The translations under genes and the position numbers were made by a program. Below are positions 25,005 through 31,867 of a DNA stretch of 33,512 bases, one piece after another; the stretch's first letter is position 1; each line of letters starts with the position of its first letter. The DNA comes from Nitratireductor sp. ZSWI3 (lineage in GTDB: Bacteria; Pseudomonadota; Alphaproteobacteria; Rhizobiales; Rhizobiaceae). A model generated the notes under the pieces. That model did not search any database and had not been told where the DNA came from. It was given only the letters and a program-made list of their open reading frames with translations. Where the stretch lies: assembly GCF_024655565.1 (NCBI RefSeq), contig NZ_JANKOF010000054.1:1-33512 (forward strand), written 5' to 3'.

Positions 25005-26843
25005 TCAGGGCAGTCTCGTGAAACCGTCCGCGCTCCACCGCTCGCTGCCAACTCCGTGATGCACGAAGAAGAGGCCACCTGGATCGTACCTGTCCTTGAT
25101 GGAGAGGAGCCGTGAGTAGTTCGCGCCCCAGAAGGCGTCCTGCCAGTTCTCCTCAAAGAAATCGCTCTCCGATACGTACGACGCAACCGAAGGGACGAGC
25201 GTACGCAGTTCTCCGATCGCCTGATTGACTTCCTGCGCTCGCCGCCTGGCGACCTTTGTATCGGGTTCGTATCCAGCTATGCCTGGATAGGCTGGGGGCT
25301 CCTCGGCGCCGCTGATAGCGAGCGCGAACGCATCGACTACAGCAGGATTGGTGGCTGTATCGCGCGCGGCTTCGACGGCTCCCGGTGGAGCACCGGCCAA
25401 ACCCTTGTTGAAATGCAAAGACACGCTCCAGTGCCGGCTTGCGGCAAAGAGCGCATCGATCAGGTCTCGCCGCCTGCTGTCCTGAAGAAGGTCAGATGAA
25501 AGCCATGTGGACCGATAGCCGTGCAAAACCTGCCCAGCCTGCTCGCGATCGCCGGCCCAGAATATGTTGGTGTCGGGCGCGCCGGGTCGTTCATCGGTAA
25601 GGACGATCCCGTCCAACTGCCCGAGATATTCCGGATCCCAGAAGTGCCGCGCCGGCACAGCGAGAATGGTCGGCTCCGAGGCCAGGCTGAACTCTTCCGA
25701 TGCGGCCGCGAGCCAGTCGAAGAAGGGACGCCAGATGGTTTCTGCCTGTTGCCGGTCGAGACCCCGGAACACCATCGAAATCGTCAGACTGTTGTCGGGG
25801 CGGAAAACGATCTGCTCGCCCCAATGTGGGTTGAACAGCGTTTCACCGTAGAATTCGACGATCTTGGCGATCAGTCGGTGGTATGCGTGATCCGAGTTCG
25901 CCTGGATGTTCGCGAATACGCCGCCGAAGAATTCGGGAAGATCGTAGGTGCGCAGCGTGACTTTGGTCACGACCCCCAGGCTGCCGCCTCCGCCGCCCTT
26001 GATGCCCCAGAACAGGTCAGGGTTCATGCACGCGTTGGCGGTCCGAGCTTCGCCGTCGGCCGTAACGATCTCGGCCTCGAGCAGGCTCGCCGCCGCCATC
26101 CCGTAGGCCTTCGAGAAGTTGCCGAAGCCGCCGCTCTGAATAAGACCCGCCACCCCCACGGTCAGACAGCCCCCTCCCTGGACGTAGCGGCCTGCCTTCG
26201 TCGTGACCGCATCATAGACCTGCGCCCAGATTGCACCGGCCCCGACGGTCACTGCAGGCCGCGGTTGGACTTCTCCGCTGCAGCCCGAGGGAACGAATGC
26301 ATCATGCACGACGACGGCATTCATCCTCCGCGTCCAGATCAGAAGAGAATCCGGCGCGTTTGATCGTCCCTGATAGCTGTGACCACCTCCCTTGACGACC
26401 AGCCGAAGGTTGTTTTCACGAGCGAAGTCGACGGCAGCCACGACATCGCCGGTCGTCTCGGCGGTAACAGCATAGGCACTTGGCTGGGACGTCCATGCAT
26501 CGACCCAGCCCAGGGTCTGGGTCAGCGCGGGATCGTCGCCGAGATAGTACGGATTCCTCAAGGTCTCAAAGAGCTCAGCGCATTCAGCTTCACCGCTGTC
26601 GGAACACGACGTCAGCGGCGACTCCACTCTTATGAGGCGACCGCCGAGCTGCCGGCGCAAACCGTCCCACTTCTCTCCGGCGGGCCAGCCTGCATCGCCG
26701 GGACGCACCCGTGAAATCGCGCGCTGTGCCGTGCTGGCTCTCAGTGGGGAAGGCAGGAGCGCTGCAAGGCCCGACGCAAACGGCAACCCGGAAGCCGCGG
26801 CACGTAGAAAGCGTCTTCTATTCAGTCCGGTTTTCTCGGTCAC
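25005..26843 (-). CDS. Tat-exported FAD-linked oxidase, berberine-bridge-enzyme type
   Basis: A 612-residue oxidase. The leader has a twin-arginine motif (NRRRFLRAAASG) and a hydrophobic stretch ending about residue 38, so it should be folded before export to the periplasm. The FAD_binding_4 domain contains KGGGHSYQGRS with His155, and QGGGCLTVGVAG with Cys226. These match the two residues that attach FAD covalently in berberine-bridge enzymes. The C-terminal BBE segment is YSRLLSIKDRYDPGGLFFVHHG. The start is taken as GTG 26843 with GAAGGA at good spacing; longer frames overlap the Rid gene. Such enzymes oxidise alcohols, sugars or amines with oxygen. It lies 11 bp after the Rid gene, whose proteins remove reactive imines, consistent with an amine or amino-acid substrate, though this is inference. 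Confidence 0.9.
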   Translation of the reverse strand: MTEKTGLNRRRFLRAAASGLPFASGLAALLPSPLRASTAQRAISRVRPGDAGWPAGEKWDGLRRQLGGRLIRVESPLTSCSDSGEAECAELFETLRNPYYLGDDPALTQTLGWVDAWTSQPSAYAVTAETTGDVVAAVDFARENNLRLVVKGGGHSYQGRSNAPDSLLIWTRRMNAVVVHDAFVPSGCSGEVQPRPAVTVGAGAIWAQVYDAVTTKAGRYVQGGGCLTVGVAGLIQSGGFGNFSKAYGMAAASLLEAEIVTADGEARTANACMNPDLFWGIKGGGGGSLGVVTKVTLRTYDLPEFFGGVFANIQANSDHAYHRLIAKIVEFYGETLFNPHWGEQIVFRPDNSLTISMVFRGLDRQQAETIWRPFFDWLAAASEEFSLASEPTILAVPARHFWDPEYLGQLDGIVLTDERPGAPDTNIFWAGDREQAGQVLHGYRSTWLSSDLLQDSRRRDLIDALFAASRHWSVSLHFNKGLAGAPPGAVEAARDTATNPAVVDAFALAISGAEEPPAYPGIAGYEPDTKVARRRAQEVNQAIGELRTLVPSVASYVSESDFFEENWQDAFWGANYSRLLSIKDRYDPGGLFFVHHGVGSERWSADGFTRLP

Positions 26844-26854
26844 ACCGTCTTCCT

Positions 26855-27241
26855 TCAAGCTGCGGCTATGGCCTCGATTTCCACCAGCCATGTGGGATCG
26901 AGCGTCTGCGTCACAATTGCGGTGGTGGGGACGCGGTGTGTGCCTAGCGCCTTCTCTCGCGCCGCGCCGTTCGCCTCGGCAAATGCCGGATCAGTCAGAT
27001 AGCTGGTGATGCGCACGATGTTGTCGGTGGTCATATCGGCTTCCACCAGAATGCGATTGAGATTGCGCCAGATGAGGTCGAGTTGTTCCTCGAGCGTCGC
27101 GGGCGCAACGCCAGCTTCGTCCAGCCCCATCGTGCCGGCGATGTAGAGCCAACGGCTGGGGCCCTGAACCTCCAGCGCATGAACATAATCCGGCATCGCG
27201 GCATAGATGCCGTCGGAAGGATTTCGGGCCATCTGTTTCAA
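26855..27241 (-). CDS. Rid-family (YjgF/YER057c/UK114) protein
   Basis: A 128-residue Rid-fold protein: WLYIAGTMGLDEAG, EEQLDLIWRNLNRILVEADMTTDNIVRITSYLTD, and the C-terminal PTTAIVTQTLDPTWLVEIEAIAAA. The family deaminates reactive enamines and imines. The Arg that RidA proteins carry in PARSxxEV (Arg105 of E. coli) is replaced by Thr in PTTAIV, so it belongs to a non-RidA subgroup and may have a different reaction or none. The best start is TTG 27241, six bases after AGGAG; ATG 27232 is too far from it. It directly precedes the flavin oxidase gene (11 bp). Confidence 0.88.
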   Translation of the reverse strand: MKQMARNPSDGIYAAMPDYVHALEVQGPSRWLYIAGTMGLDEAGVAPATLEEQLDLIWRNLNRILVEADMTTDNIVRITSYLTDPAFAEANGAAREKALGTHRVPTTAIVTQTLDPTWLVEIEAIAAA

Positions 27242-27357
27242 TGAATTCTCCTGCTGTTATCGCCCATTCGCTTCCGCGAGCGCTTAGCGGCGTGGAGGCG
27301 GTCTCACTTGTGATTGGTGATCCGCCGTTCGAAGGTGTCTGCCCGGCTCGTTACCAG

Positions 27358-27942
27358 CTATTCTTCCATCATCCATAAGCGGGGATAGCTTTGGACAAAG
27401 CCGTTCGGCGCCATTTCCAGCACCGCCTCATAGGGAACGGACGGCGCCGAATATTCGTAGATCGTCTCGCTTTGGCGCACATAAACCTGCGGCAACGCCG
27501 TGATACGGGTTTCGCCGATGTCGAGCCAGGCCACGGTCAGTTCCGCGCTGCGACCAAGCTCGGGCCCGGCCCGCCGCAGCTGAAGCAGATTGGTGGCCGG
27601 CGTGAAGCCGAGATCGAGATCCCGCAGATGTACGAGGTCAGGCATCTCCAGGCCGTCCAGCCGCCAACCGTCACTATCGCGGACGATTTCGTGCCTGACC
27701 GTGCGCCCGGCCACAAAACCAGCGATATACCCGTCAGTCGTGTTCCAATCGCGGTCGACGCAGACCCGGTAGTCGATACGGGCCGGCCCATTGGCATGCA
27801 GGAATACCGCGGTTCCTGTTAGAAGATGTCCGGTGCTCGAACGAACAAGTAGCGCTGCGTCGTGCCCCGCCGTGTCCAGCCGCCGCCACATCGCCCAAGC
27901 GACATGTTCCCCAGCATTTTCAACGAAGTGATTCTTCTCCAT
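27358..27942 (-). CDS. Putative glycolipid-binding protein (PA1994-like)
   Basis: A 194-residue protein resembling the putative glycolipid-binding family typified by Pseudomonas PA1994. The middle has IDYRVCVDRDWNTTDGYIAGFVAGRTVRHEIVRDSDGWRLDG, then DLDLGFTPATNLLQLRRAG, the most conserved segment, and the C-terminal YVRQSETIYEYSAP. The family is a beta-rich fold with unproven ligand. The ATG at 27942 follows GGATGG; a TTG at 27999 is in frame but lacks a ribosome site and would overlap the DUF1772 gene. It is in the same run as the hydrolase and oxidoreductase genes; the next gene downstream begins after 116 bp. Confidence 0.8.
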   Translation of the reverse strand: MEKNHFVENAGEHVAWAMWRRLDTAGHDAALLVRSSTGHLLTGTAVFLHANGPARIDYRVCVDRDWNTTDGYIAGFVAGRTVRHEIVRDSDGWRLDGLEMPDLVHLRDLDLGFTPATNLLQLRRAGPELGRSAELTVAWLDIGETRITALPQVYVRQSETIYEYSAPSVPYEAVLEMAPNGFVQSYPRLWMMEE

Positions 27943-27979
27943 CCCTACCCATCCAAGTGCTGGCTCAGGTTCGTCAAAG

Positions 27980-28462
27980 CTAAGTGGAGTGCCTGGCAAG
28001 AAGCGCGACGATGAAGAGGACCATCGCGGCCGTGGATGCGACAGTTCGGATGTGGTTCCAGAAGGTCCAATCCTTTAAGTAGCGCGCCCATACGTCCGCC
28101 ACGCCGGCTCCGGTCCGTGCAAGCTCGTTGTTGAGCGGCACGTTGAAGACGATCGTGCATCCGAACATGCCGACTAAGTAGATCAACCCGCCCACGAGTA
28201 TCGCCGCCGAACCGGGTTCGCCCCAGCGGATAAGGGCGAGCACGGCCAGCACCGCAGCGGCGATGGTCGTGCCGAAAAAGAGTGGCATGAACAGTGAGCG
28301 GAGGATTGTCGAGTTGATGGAGTTCATCGCGGCGACGCCCTGCACCGACTCTATGCGGCCAAGAGCCGTCATGATGAAAGTCGAGAAGGCGAAGTAGAGC
28401 CCGGCAATTAGGCCGCAGCCAATCGCCGAGAACCATAAGAGGACGGAGACCAGAACTTGCAT
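27980..28462 (-). CDS. DUF1772-family membrane protein
   Basis: A 160-residue protein with four hydrophobic segments: LVSVLLWFSAIGCGLIAGLYFAFSTFIM, MPLFFGTTIAAAVLAVLALI, ILVGGLIYLVGMFGCTIVFNVPLNNEL and TVASTAAMVLFIVALLA. GLYFAFSTFIMTAL and FNVPLNNELAR are family hallmarks of DUF1772 (anthrone-oxygenase-like). Fungal relatives include anthrone oxygenases, but bacterial functions are unknown. The start at 28462 shares bases with the upstream stop (TGATG), giving translational coupling; ATG 28480 is an alternative without a ribosome site. DUF1772 genes are often found beside NmrA-like oxidoreductases, as here. Confidence 0.88.
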   Translation of the reverse strand: MQVLVSVLLWFSAIGCGLIAGLYFAFSTFIMTALGRIESVQGVAAMNSINSTILRSLFMPLFFGTTIAAAVLAVLALIRWGEPGSAAILVGGLIYLVGMFGCTIVFNVPLNNELARTGAGVADVWARYLKDWTFWNHIRTVASTAAMVLFIVALLARHST

Positions 28463-29292
28463 CAGCCTGCGATGCTCCATGCGCCGGACCCGGCAGCTCG
28501 CCTCGCATAGTCGGTGAAATCCAGGGGCCTGCGCCCGAGCGCTTCTTCTACTCCGCTCATGACTTCGACGTTGCGGCCGTCGAGTACCACCGTAAACAGC
28601 TCCACGAGCAGAGTAATCATCTCTTCAGGCGCATGGGGCCGCATCTGTTCGACGAACGCCTCCACCGGAATCTGCCGGTAGCGGATCGGTCGACCGACCG
28701 CATTCGCGATCTCGTCCACCGCTTCGGCGAATGTGAGTGCCCGCGGGCCCGTCACTTCGTAGAGCCGGTTGGTGTGACCGTCCTCGGTCAACGCGGCAAG
28801 CACGACATCGGCGATATCGTCGGCATCGATGAAAGGTTCGGGGACCGGACCGGCCGGGAGAGCGAGTTCGCCGGCGAGAATGCTGTCTCGGAATGCACCC
28901 TCGGAGAAATTCTGATTGAACCAGCTCGCCCTCACGTTCGTCCAGGACACACCGGATTTCCGCAGAGCAATCTCGGCCCGCTGTGCACCGGGTTCCCCGC
29001 GTCCGGACAGGAGCACGATGTGTTCCAGCCCTTCTTCACGCGCAAGGCGCGAAAGTTCAGCGATGTCTTCGTCGGCACCATCCACGGCAAGATCTGGCTG
29101 ATAGGTGACGTAAGCCTTCGATACACCGTTCAGTGCGGAGGCCCACGTCTCGCGGCTCGTCCAGTCGAATGGGATGTCACTGGAACGCGAGACGGGGCGC
29201 GTGGCGATGCCGCGACTTCTAAGCAGAGTGTTGACACGGGCGCCGGTCTTGCCGCCCCCGCCGACAATGAGAATGGGTCGGTTATCCGTCAT
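28462..29292 (-). CDS. NmrA-like NAD(P)-binding oxidoreductase (atypical SDR)
   Basis: A 276-residue protein of the NmrA/atypical short-chain dehydrogenase class. The nucleotide motif is ILIVGGGGKTGARVNTLL, and the rest shows the usual order: VSKAYVTYQPD, LEHIVLLSGRGEPGAQRAEIALRKSGVSWTNVRASWFNQNF, PEPFIDADDIADVVLAAL and YEVTGPRALTFAEAVDEIA. Relatives include NAD(P)H:quinone reductase (QorB type) and nitrogen-control sensors. The ATG at 29292 follows GAGGAAA. It lies 43 bp after the exported hydrolase gene and is coupled to DUF1772. The SDR Tyr-Lys pair is absent, as usual for this class, so a redox-sensor role is an alternative to catalysis. Confidence 0.9.
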   Translation of the reverse strand: MTDNRPILIVGGGGKTGARVNTLLRSRGIATRPVSRSSDIPFDWTSRETWASALNGVSKAYVTYQPDLAVDGADEDIAELSRLAREEGLEHIVLLSGRGEPGAQRAEIALRKSGVSWTNVRASWFNQNFSEGAFRDSILAGELALPAGPVPEPFIDADDIADVVLAALTEDGHTNRLYEVTGPRALTFAEAVDEIANAVGRPIRYRQIPVEAFVEQMRPHAPEEMITLLVELFTVVLDGRNVEVMSGVEEALGRRPLDFTDYARRAAGSGAWSIAG

Positions 29293-29335
29293 GTCTGTTT
29301 CCTCAAGGGGTTGGCAATTGGCGCGGATTCAACGA

Positions 29336-30253
29336 TCAATTCGTGCTGTCGGACTGCGGCAACTCAGCATCTAGGAAGGGGGCCACGAGTTCCGCGACGA
29401 CCGGCGTTGAAACCAGATTGTAGTGGGTCGTGCCAGGCACGATCGCCAACCGCGCCTGCGGCCTCATCGAACCGTCAAGTCCGGCATCGCGCTGCCCACC
29501 GCCGAGAAGGCCCCAGGCCTCCATGATGTATTCCGGCGTTTGCGCGTCCGCGTCGGCAAAAACCAGCATGGTTGGCGACGAGATCGCAGCGAACTCCTCC
29601 GACCAGTCGAAGTCGCGCTTCAAGAGGTCGCCCATCTTGGCAAACAACCGGACCCAGTCCACATCGGGATAAAGCTCGGCCAGGGGTGATTGTGCGACGT
29701 TGGCACCGATCTGTGGCGCCATCGCTTCCATCTGGTCGAAAGCGGCAATGACTTCGGGGTAATACCCGCTGCGCTTCATGGCTTCGGAAACGACCACCAG
29801 CCGGTCGACAACTTCCGGATGCCGGATCGCCAGTTGCATGGCCACGCCGCCGCCGAGGGAGTAGCCCATCACATCGGCCTTCGCGATACCGAGGTGATCC
29901 ATCAATGCCGCGATGTCGTCGGCCATGAATTCGAAGCGAAGCGGCCGATCGATATCCTTCGTTCGGCCATGCGCCTGCAGATGAACGAGGATGACTTGCC
30001 GGGAGCCGGCGAATACCGGCAGGCTCGATTCAAAGAGTTCGAACGCCGCGATGCCGCCGTGAAGCAGGATCAGTGGCTTACCCGTGCCGTGAACCTCGTA
30101 GTACAGCTCAAGCCCGTTGACGGGCGCATACCCGGCTTCCGTGGGAGTGGTCATATTGATTTCCTTCTGAATATCTTGCGCCATCGCTGGGGAAAGCAAA
30201 AAGGTGGATAAAACTGGTATTGCTGCTAGTGAGAGAAAATGCCGCCTATGCAT
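29336..30253 (-). CDS. Exported alpha/beta hydrolase
   Basis: A 305-residue hydrolase. It has an N-terminal signal peptide MHRRHFLSLAAIPVLSTFLL with probable cleavage after AMA, before QDIQ. The alpha/beta core shows the oxyanion segment LILLHGG, HLQAHGRT, the nucleophile elbow GYSLGG, an acid Asp in LVFADADAQTP, and the catalytic His in VPGTTHYNL. All three catalytic residues are thus present. It should act in the periplasm on an ester or lactone. The ATG at 30253 follows GGAGGTCGGAG. As the first gene of an eight-gene same-strand run, with the motif shared with the AraC promoter about 150 bp upstream, it probably opens the operon. Confidence 0.92.
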   Translation of the reverse strand: MHRRHFLSLAAIPVLSTFLLSPAMAQDIQKEINMTTPTEAGYAPVNGLELYYEVHGTGKPLILLHGGIAAFELFESSLPVFAGSRQVILVHLQAHGRTKDIDRPLRFEFMADDIAALMDHLGIAKADVMGYSLGGGVAMQLAIRHPEVVDRLVVVSEAMKRSGYYPEVIAAFDQMEAMAPQIGANVAQSPLAELYPDVDWVRLFAKMGDLLKRDFDWSEEFAAISSPTMLVFADADAQTPEYIMEAWGLLGGGQRDAGLDGSMRPQARLAIVPGTTHYNLVSTPVVAELVAPFLDAELPQSDSTN

Positions 30254-30325
30254 CTCCCGACCTCCGATCTGTATGTTTGCGTGATAACCTGAATTTTCGA
30301 ATGGCTCCCGAATAGGTCCAAAACT

Positions 30326-30441
30326 GGCTAACCATAGGGAACCAATTGAAGCTGGTGCTCCAGTGTTTGACGCGTCAACTTAGTCGTCGGCACGACGAAA
30401 GCGTTATCGATACAATGTCAAAAAATAACGATGGAGCGCCA
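30326..30441. promoter_or_regulatory. Promoter motif copy B (before the hydrolase operon)
   Basis: GTTATCGATACAATGTC at 30403-30419, followed by A-tract bases to 30424, is the reverse complement of copy A; flanking CGATGGAGCGCCA (30429-30441) differs from copy A by one base. Further toward the hydrolase lie the perfect palindrome TTGACGCGTCAA (30367-30378) and, on the minus strand, GGTTCCCTATGGTTAGCC (30326-30343), with GGTT twice, 10 bp apart. Orientation relative to the operon equals that of copy A relative to the DUF1127/ABC genes. This is the likely control region of the operon. Confidence 0.55.
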
Positions 30442-30686
30442 CGTGATGCGCGGGTCCATTCGGGCAATCGTCAATGCGGAGAGTTCTGAATCGCGTCCTG
30501 CCAGAAATGCCCGCGTAGGAGGTAAGCTTTCGGTGTCGCTAAGCGACGCTGTCATGCATGGTTGCCATCGGCACTCTTTGGCCTGCGGCACGACCGCCTG
30601 ATGAGCGCGACCTGCTCGCGGCCCACGGCGACGCAAGCGGTCACATGAACGCATAGGTACATTTCAGCGTAGGTCCAGGCACCACA

Positions 30687-30909
30687 CTATACCTCGATGC
30701 GGCGCTCTCTGAGCAGCATGTCGGATGAGGCGATCACCCGTTTACGGGAAAAATTGAGTGCATCGGGTACCGCGCTGATCGGTGGGATGCGAAGCTCAGA
30801 CTGAACTTGCCGTCGATGACCGCAGCGCGCAATTGAGGTGCAGAAAGCGCAACAGGCTGCGCGATCCACGCTCCGCCAGATAGATCCCGACGCCGAGGAT
30901 TGGCTCCAT
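30687..30909 (-). pseudogene. MocR/PdxR gene fragment with frameshifts
   Basis: This fragment resembles the first ~75 codons of the MocR gene at 16585, but in three frames. Frame one reads MEPILGVGIYLAERGSR and RFLH (compare MEPILDIAIDLPERGSR and RSLH). Frame two reads QLRAAVIDGKF (compare QLRSAIIDGRL). Frame three reads ELRIPPISAVPDALNFSRKR then VIASSDMLL (compare GLRLPPTRALAEGLGISRN, TVIAAYDMLL). It stops after RERRIEV where the intact gene has SEGYVEG. The DNA before the ATG is also similar (GGAAAGTTCATGGAG against GGGAAGTTCATGGAG). The rest of the gene is missing, so this is a decayed remnant. An uninterrupted frame across it is not protein-like. Confidence 0.8.
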
Positions 30910-31011
30910 GAACTTTCCAAATAATGGACCTGCTTATAGCCCATCGCGTGCGGCAGCTTGAATTGGAACGATTTCGCATAGAACTGGTCCTGCAACAAGC
31001 TTTTGAGTAGA
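30910..31011. other. Interval between pseudogene and YrdB-like gene
   Basis: AGGTCC then GGAAAGTTC upstream of the pseudogene (minus strand) echo AGGTCC then GGGAAGTTC upstream of the intact MocR, so part of this interval is the old promoter of the lost gene. The 245 bp on the other side (30442-30686), between the pseudogene and promoter copy B, show no gene or named element that I can support. Confidence 0.4.
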
Positions 31012-31389
31012 ATGCGGATGGATTACGTCAAGTTTGGAAACCTTATTCTCCGGTTTATCGCCGAGTTGGCCGCTTTGGTTGCCGCCGGATATTGGGGGTT
31101 CTCCAGGTTCGACGATATTATCTTCAAATTGCTCTGGGGGTTTGGCGTTCCGTTCCTCATGGCTGCCGCGTGGGGGATCTTTCGGGTGCCGGGGGACGGC
31201 GGCGCGCCAATCGTCGCTGTTGGGGGGCAAATCAGGCTGGGGCTCGAGATCAGCTACTTTGTTCTGGCCATATACCTATTGGCCGCAGCTGGACGGCCCG
31301 TTCTCGCAACCATATTTGCGATGATACTGCTCGTAAACTATGCAATGGACTATGAGCGGGTTTGGAGTTTTGCAGTCGGGAAGCGCTAA
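31012..31389 (+). CDS. YrdB-like (DUF2568) membrane protein
   Basis: A 125-residue membrane protein matching the small YrdB/DUF2568 family: NLILRFIAELAALVAAGYWGF, then LWGFGVPFLMAAAWGIFRVPGD (the conserved WGxFxxPxD block) and LGLEISYFVLAIYLLAAAG. Four helices are likely. The function of the family is not known. Starts at 31012 and 31018 (and TTG 31003) are all in frame, and none has a good ribosome site. Its base composition is clearly less GC-rich than neighbours, consistent with transfer. It is divergent from the decayed MocR gene, whose target it may once have been. Confidence 0.78.
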   Translation: MRMDYVKFGNLILRFIAELAALVAAGYWGFSRFDDIIFKLLWGFGVPFLMAAAWGIFRVPGDGGAPIVAVGGQIRLGLEISYFVLAIYLLAAAGRPVLATIFAMILLVNYAMDYERVWSFAVGKR

Positions 31390-31473
31390 GATTCCTTTGG
31401 GCGCATCGAATATCTTGCTTCCCCGTCGCAGGCTGCGCCCGGCTGAGAACGTCAGTCCGTATCTCAATGAAAT

Positions 31474-31608
31474 TCACGCCGGATTGGCTGAACTGAGCGA
31501 ATTCGAGACAAATCGGCGGGCATCGCGCGTATTGCCATTAGCGGCAATGCGGGCGGATTGGAGATAGCGGACCTCGGCGACGATTCCCTTATGCAAGCCT
31601 CGGATCAT
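31474..31608 (-). CDS. Possible small ORF coupled to DUF2274
   Basis: A 44-codon frame, MIRGLHKGIVAEVRYLQSAR and onward to SSANPA, starts in an ATGA overlapping the DUF2274 stop. Coupling of this kind and a basic composition suggest it could be translated, but I recognise no family and there is no independent support. It may instead be the former end of a longer gene or of the element. Confidence 0.25.
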   Translation of the reverse strand: MIRGLHKGIVAEVRYLQSARIAANGNTRDARRFVSNSLSSANPA

Positions 31609-31865
31609 TCGCGCTCGGATGTCCGAGATGTTGGAAATGTCGGAGATACCAAGGAACGTTTCGCTTTCGCAAAGCCGCGATCCGTCGACATGAACCGTTC
31701 CAGCATCGGCACGATCAGCCTGGTCGGGTCGGCAACCGGCTGACCGGTCTCGCGGGCCAGCACCTCGGCATAGGCGGTAAGATCGCGATGCAGCGGCGCC
31801 GGCAATTCCAAGGTGACCTTCACCGGCTTGTCTTCGACGATGGGGCCGAGTTTCAACTTCGTCAT
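31605..31865 (-). CDS. DUF2274-domain protein at the end of a trb operon
   Basis: An 86-residue protein, MTKLKLGPIVEDKPVKVTLE then LPAPLHRDLTAYAEVLARET and PTRLIVPMLERFMSTDRGFAKAKR, which matches DUF2274. Such genes sit directly after trbI in the conjugation modules of alphaproteobacterial and Tn4371-like integrative elements. The DNA starts 2 bp after the trbI stop. The C-terminal tail SLVSPTFPTSRTSERE is unusual; its DNA holds three imperfect 9-bp tandem repeats at 31619-31645 (ATGTCCGAG, ATGTTGGAA and ATGTCGGAG on the plus strand), so the end may have been reshaped. Function unknown; a ribbon-helix-helix-like role is possible. Confidence 0.85.
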   Translation of the reverse strand: MTKLKLGPIVEDKPVKVTLELPAPLHRDLTAYAEVLARETGQPVADPTRLIVPMLERFMSTDRGFAKAKRSLVSPTFPTSRTSERE

Positions 31866-31867
31866 GG

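Noticed and set aside
25521-26363. Antisense frame of 280 codons inside the flavin oxidase gene.
   Set aside because: No homology or motifs; the oxidase with its Tat leader and FAD sites explains the sequence.
30418-30654. Open frame of 78 codons on the minus strand beyond promoter copy B.
   Set aside because: No ribosome site, no recognisable family, and it runs across the shared promoter motif.
30687-30998. Uninterrupted 103-codon frame as a real small gene.
   Set aside because: Only its last third resembles a protein (MocR, in one of three frames); it is better explained as a frameshifted pseudogene.
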